This document shows positions 60,314 through 64,000 of a stretch of DNA of 64,000 nucleotides, one piece after another. The DNA is from Polyangium mundeleinium (GTDB lineage Bacteria > Myxococcota_A > Polyangia > Polyangiales > Polyangiaceae). The translations under genes and the position numbers were made by a program. How positions within the stretch are numbered: the first letter of the stretch is position 1; each line of letters begins with the position of its first letter. Under the pieces are notes generated by a model. The model did not search any database and was not told the DNA's origin. It worked only from the letters and a program-made list of their open reading frames with translations. Location of the stretch: the NCBI RefSeq assembly GCF_028369105.1, contig NZ_JAQNDO010000001.1, positions 11,812,501-11,876,500 on the forward strand, in the 5' to 3' direction.

Positions 60314-61435
60314 ATGACGACCTCGAACAGGGCCATCAAGACATTTCTCCAGGCGAACAGCGCCGCTCCCTCGCTCAGGTCCGGCGGCGTCGATCGCGCC
60401 GCGCGGAGCTTCCTCGTGGCAGACGAGGAAATCGAGCGCATCGAGGCAATGGTCGTCGCGAAACAGCCGGACCTCCCCCTCCTCCTCCTGCGCGCGGACG
60501 CGACGTATGAACCGATCGCCGAGGAGATCCGCCATCATCGCGCCTACCAGCACGTGCCCCGCAGCCTGGTGGGGCCGTCCGGCGAGCTCCAGGGGCTGCT
60601 CGCCCTGCAGGCCCTCGTCCCGCAGATCCAGAAGGAGAACGAGCCGACGTGGCGTCCGGAGCTCGTCGAGGAGCTCTCCGGGGCGGCGAAGCAGCTCCTC
60701 GACATCGAGGTGCCGGCGGACCTCGTCGAGGTCTACCGCTTGGCGCGGAAGACACGCGGGGACGCCGTGAAGGCGCTGCTCGACGCGGATCTCTTCCCAC
60801 GCGAAGGTCCGAGGAGCGACCCGCGCATCGATACGGTCAAGAAGGGGCTCCCGGGGCGAGATGACCGGGGCTCCGAATGGGCGGACTCGGTCGTCCAGGT
60901 CACGGCGAACGGATTGAAGCCGAAGGTGGGCTCGGGCGTGTTCCTCGGTTCGTACCTGGTCCTGACCGCGGCGCACGTGGTCGTGGGCGCCCACTCCGTG
61001 ACGGTCGGCTCACCGAGGCTCGGCCGTTCGTTCAGGGTTCGCGATGTGAAGGTGCATCCCGGGTTCTCGCAGGGCCGCGTGGATTGCGACTATGCGCTCA
61101 TCGAGGTCGAACACGCGCCCGGCCTCGGGGTCTGGCGCAAGCGCGACTTCGGCGCCTCGGGCGGGCGCCATTCCGTGGTGCGGTATGGCTTCCCGACGAG
61201 CGGCTCGCGCTTCGGCGAGGGCTCGGTGGAGCGGATCGGGAACGGCCGCGCCTTTTTCTCGGACGATCTGACCGTGCCCCCGGGCGCCAGCGGCGGCGGT
61301 CTTTTTCATGCATCGGGGGACAAGGTCTACCTCGTGGGAATCACGACCAATGACGACACACCAACGGGGCCCAACAAATCATACGTGGGGCTCGCATTGA
61401 GCGGCATGTACGAATTACTCCCGGAGAAGCAATGA
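60314..61435 (+). CDS. trypsin-like serine protease with helical N-terminal domain
   Basis: A 373-residue protein. Residues 1-170 are helical with no named domain (ERIEAMVVAKQPDLPLLLLR, SGELQGLLALQALVPQI). The S1-type protease domain runs from ~190 to 365: VLTAAHVVVG with His221, VDCDYALIEV with Asp259, and PPGASGGGLF with Ser326. The usual GDSGG is GASGG here, but the triad is complete. There is no signal peptide, so it is predicted cytoplasmic, where the N-terminal part may act as a sensor or docking domain. Its stop overlaps the next start (ATGA), which indicates a two-gene unit. Confidence 0.85.
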   Translation: MTTSNRAIKTFLQANSAAPSLRSGGVDRAARSFLVADEEIERIEAMVVAKQPDLPLLLLRADATYEPIAEEIRHHRAYQHVPRSLVGPSGELQGLLALQALVPQIQKENEPTWRPELVEELSGAAKQLLDIEVPADLVEVYRLARKTRGDAVKALLDADLFPREGPRSDPRIDTVKKGLPGRDDRGSEWADSVVQVTANGLKPKVGSGVFLGSYLVLTAAHVVVGAHSVTVGSPRLGRSFRVRDVKVHPGFSQGRVDCDYALIEVEHAPGLGVWRKRDFGASGGRHSVVRYGFPTSGSRFGEGSVERIGNGRAFFSDDLTVPPGASGGGLFHASGDKVYLVGITTNDDTPTGPNKSYVGLALSGMYELLPEKQ

Positions 61436-64000
61436 GAACACATCGAGCACATTCCTTTGGTTCGGCCATGGCCGTCCTTCTTGCGGCCCTGTCGCCCACG
61501 CTCCCGGCGCCCGACGCGGCGGCGCAGAGCAAGCCCGCCAAGCCCGCCGCGGCGAGCGACACGAAGAAGCCGGCGAACAAGGGCAACGCAGCGGCGAAGG
61601 CCGGCGCGGCCAATGCAGCAGCAGGCGAGGAGGCTCCGGCGAAGCCGCGCGATCCCGATGCCCCCGAGCCGCCGATCGATGACGGGCGCGCCTCCGGGCA
61701 AACCAGGAGCACGGCGCCCGCGATGCGCGTATTCGAGCTGAAATGGCCCAATCTGGAGGACATGACGCGGCGGATCTGCGGCGATGGCGCCGAGTCGGGT
61801 GCGGTGAAGGGAACGCTCTCGTGCACGGGTGGCGGATATCAGGCCTGGTTCCGTATCCAGGAGGGATCGAGCTACAGGTCGTCCCCTCCGCGGACGAGCA
61901 TGGAGACGGCATGCGCCGCGGCGGAAAAGGTGGCGAAGTTGGTGGATTTCGACAAGCCCGGCGCGGCGCCGACGAAAGACCTCCTGAAGGCATGCGGGAA
62001 GCGGGAGGACCCGGCTCGCCTCGTGGCCCAGCTATGCAAGACGCTCCCGGACAAGTCGTCCATGCGCACGGCGCTGGAATGCACCGACAGCGCAGGCTGG
62101 ACGTCCCAGGCCACGAGCCGCGCTTCGTCCTGGGAAGCAAAGGACGTCAAGACGCCTAGCCAAAAAAAAGAGACACTGTGCGATGTCGTGCTCAACACCC
62201 CGGGCGCCGACGGACTGCGGACGATCCCTGAATACGACGAGCTCCACGAGCTCTGCAAGCCGCGCACCAAGCGGGCAGGCGCCGGGATCGCGCTCGCTGC
62301 GTTCGTCGCCCCGATGCTCCAGGGCGCCGGCGACTTCTTGAAGGAGCGCGCCCAAGAGGAGCTGCTCGCGTTCGCCGTGGAGAACATCGGCGAGAAATTC
62401 TGCGGCGCGGGCGAGGATTATGGCTTCGAGGACCTGCAGACGTTCGCGAAGCACAAGCTCACGATCAAGTACGAAAAAGACAAGACGGGAACGCTCGCCG
62501 ATGTGGAAGGCTTCGCGCTCGGCACCAGCAAACCCATTGCATGGCTCGATTCCACGGAGCTCACGGGCCTGCGCTGGTCCGATCCCATCCTCGCGGCTCG
62601 CTCGGCGGCGACCCTCCCGAACGGGGTGGCGGTCGGGTACTGGGCGCTCGGCTCCGTGGACAACAAGAAAGCACGCGAGCTCCGGACGAACGCGATGTCG
62701 AACCGAGACCTGGCCTCGGGCTCCATGTTCTTCCCGGAGACGTGCGCCACGTTCCTCCCCCGCGGGCTCCGCGGGCATGCGGACGTCGACGCCATCTACA
62801 GCGGCCGGCTGCAACGCGTGCTCGCGGGCGAGGTCATGACCCTGCCGATCCGCCTGCTCTCGCTCGAGGGTCTGCCGCTCTCCAAGGCCACCGCGACCGC
62901 CACGGAAGAGAAGCAACTCCGGATCATGGCGTACACGCTGGCCACGCAGCTCCTGGGCACCGTGCAGACCAAGAAGCCTGCGCTCGAGTTCCTCGAAGGT
63001 CTCGAGCCGGCCATCCGGAAGGCGCTCGAAGCCGAGAAGGACGAGAAGGGCACGAGCGCCTTGCCGACGGATTGCAAGTTCCAGAAAGGCACCGCGCCCT
63101 CGTTGCCCTGCGTCCTCGGGCTGTTCTTCACGATGGCCTCGAAGACCCAGATCATGCTGGAGCAGCTCGACGCCGAGAAGTTCCCTCCCGAGCAGCTCGG
63201 ATTCAAGTGGATCGAGGAGGGCACGAAGAGCTTCTGCGAGGGGTACGGAGGCGAGACGGACGGGAACAAGTGTGTCTTCGGCGGGCTCGCCGAGACCGAG
63301 GTCGCCGTATGGAACGAGCTCCAGGCGATGGTGCAGGCGATCGCCGACTTCCACGACGCGGTCAGCGCCGTCGAGGCGCAATACAAGGCGGCGCTCGCAT
63401 CGAAGCCGCCCATGGTGGCCGGCGCCGAGGCGGCGGAGGGCGTCGCGGCGGCCCTCGACGCGCTGACCGGCTCCATGCTGAGCCTCGGCGAGGCCATCGC
63501 GAAACACGTGGGGACCACGCAAGGGTCGTCGAACGGATTGGGGAACGGGCTGAACAAGCTCCAGCAGTTGAAGCAGGTGACGGGCCTGGTCCACGAGGGG
63601 CTGAAGGCGACGACCGCGGCGACGCGGCAGGACTATCGCGCCGTCGCGGCGAGCCTCCACGTCATGCTCAACAGCCCGCTCGTGGCACCGTACATCCACG
63701 AGAAGACGAAGAAGGGCCTCACGTTCGTATTCGCGCTCGGCCAGGCGAAGACGAGGGACGACGTCCGCAAGCTCCTCGATGAGCACGCCGCGCCCCTCGG
63801 CAGCTACCGGGCGAAATACGTCGGGACGAACCGGTGGTTCATCAACGGATTCGTCGGGCTCGGCGGCTCCTACAACTTCTGGACAATGCGCAGGCGCGAG
63901 AAGAACAGCGTGATCCAGAGGCCGGACGACTTCAGCTTCGTCCCCTTGTCCGCCCCCATCGGGATCGACTGGACGATCGTCTCGCGGAAGACGCAGAACG
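61432..64000 (+). CDS. very large secreted protein, 3' end outside the window
   Basis: At least 856 residues, running off the right edge. The N-terminus has a signal (RTHRAHSFGSAMAVLLAALS, cleavage near DAAAQ), then an Ala/Lys/Pro-rich linker of about 80 residues, then helical domains with several Cys (RRICGDGAESG, CDVVLNTPGADG, ENIGEKFCGAGED, ETCATFLPRGL). The last visible part (GFVGLGGSYNFW, SAPIGIDWTIVSRK) alternates like outer-membrane strands. Translation is coupled to the protease gene. No family is recognised. The layout (signal, linker, Cys-containing helices, barrel-like end) recalls the protein at 34459-36708. Confidence 0.75.
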   Translation, partial: MRTHRAHSFGSAMAVLLAALSPTLPAPDAAAQSKPAKPAAASDTKKPANKGNAAAKAGAANAAAGEEAPAKPRDPDAPEPPIDDGRASGQTRSTAPAMRVFELKWPNLEDMTRRICGDGAESGAVKGTLSCTGGGYQAWFRIQEGSSYRSSPPRTSMETACAAAEKVAKLVDFDKPGAAPTKDLLKACGKREDPARLVAQLCKTLPDKSSMRTALECTDSAGWTSQATSRASSWEAKDVKTPSQKKETLCDVVLNTPGADGLRTIPEYDELHELCKPRTKRAGAGIALAAFVAPMLQGAGDFLKERAQEELLAFAVENIGEKFCGAGEDYGFEDLQTFAKHKLTIKYEKDKTGTLADVEGFALGTSKPIAWLDSTELTGLRWSDPILAARSAATLPNGVAVGYWALGSVDNKKARELRTNAMSNRDLASGSMFFPETCATFLPRGLRGHADVDAIYSGRLQRVLAGEVMTLPIRLLSLEGLPLSKATATATEEKQLRIMAYTLATQLLGTVQTKKPALEFLEGLEPAIRKALEAEKDEKGTSALPTDCKFQKGTAPSLPCVLGLFFTMASKTQIMLEQLDAEKFPPEQLGFKWIEEGTKSFCEGYGGETDGNKCVFGGLAETEVAVWNELQAMVQAIADFHDAVSAVEAQYKAALASKPPMVAGAEAAEGVAAALDALTGSMLSLGEAIAKHVGTTQGSSNGLGNGLNKLQQLKQVTGLVHEGLKATTAATRQDYRAVAASLHVMLNSPLVAPYIHEKTKKGLTFVFALGQAKTRDDVRKLLDEHAAPLGSYRAKYVGTNRWFINGFVGLGGSYNFWTMRRREKNSVIQRPDDFSFVPLSAPIGIDWTIVSRKTQN

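Noticed and set aside
1-64000. tRNA, rRNA, riboswitch or replication-origin features
   Set aside because: No cloverleaf-like, rRNA-like or DnaA-box-rich segment was recognised by eye; a covariance-model scan would be needed to exclude small RNAs.

Overview
The window is GC-rich bacterial DNA with G or C at nearly every third codon position. Its genes suggest a myxobacterium (Myxococcota, probably order Polyangiales). The markers are a secreted lipoprotein joining Myxococcus cysteine-rich repeats, MopE-type motifs and SBBP repeats (11009-13234), large repeat-bearing secreted proteins, and a type VI secretion island with DUF2169 and FHA-DUF4123 proteins. The assignment is inferred from gene content; there is no rRNA gene to confirm it. 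No tRNA, rRNA or CRISPR array was seen.

Region 1 (1-13 kb) is mainly housekeeping: a ParA-like ATPase set running off the left edge, a CoxE-like VWA protein meeting a small histidine kinase tail to tail, a TSUP permease, a two-part radical SAM protein, UvrB, and a duplicated DUF309 protein. Region 2 (11-20 kb) holds the MopE/SBBP lipoprotein, a membrane-anchored thioredoxin, and a compact minus-strand Tol-Pal operon in the order pal-tolQ-tolR-tolA-tolB. A ferritin-like DUF455 protein and an ATP-grasp-like protein continue that operon.

Region 3 (20.7-24.5 kb) is a minus-strand run of SnoaL-like protein, TetR regulator and COQ4-like protein. The COQ4-like gene is cut in two by a complete 1.5-kb insertion sequence. 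Region 4 (24.6-33.6 kb) carries a flavin/PNPOx-fold protein, a large membrane protein, a DRB0094-type RNA ligase, and the DUF2760-Hsp70-Hsp70/DUF3731 operon.

Region 5 (33.6-41.2 kb) is accessory. Three minus-strand remnants resemble the C-terminus of DrmC, the C-terminus of the adenine methyltransferase DrmMI, and the N-terminus of DrmD, in the gene order of a class 1 DISARM anti-phage locus; no drmA or drmB is visible. Between the drmC and drmMI remnants lie a set of secreted proteins, an array of five 21-bp repeats, and two small Cys-rich lipoprotein genes.

Region 6 (41.2-45.6 kb) holds a Fur-family regulator and three envelope or membrane proteins. Region 7 (45.7-59.5 kb) is a type VI secretion effector island: VgrG, PAAR, an FHA-DUF4123 adaptor, a DUF2235 lipase effector, a second VgrG, a HEAT-like candidate immunity protein, a murein endopeptidase effector, a META-domain protein and a DUF2169 protein. 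The second VgrG has a C-terminal extension that I read as an ADP-ribosyl-cyclase/CD38-like NAD-consuming toxin. No sheath, baseplate or membrane-complex genes are present, so the apparatus must be encoded elsewhere. Region 8 (59.5-64 kb) has a 43-bp tandem repeat array, then a trypsin-like protease overlapping a very large secreted protein that runs off the right edge.
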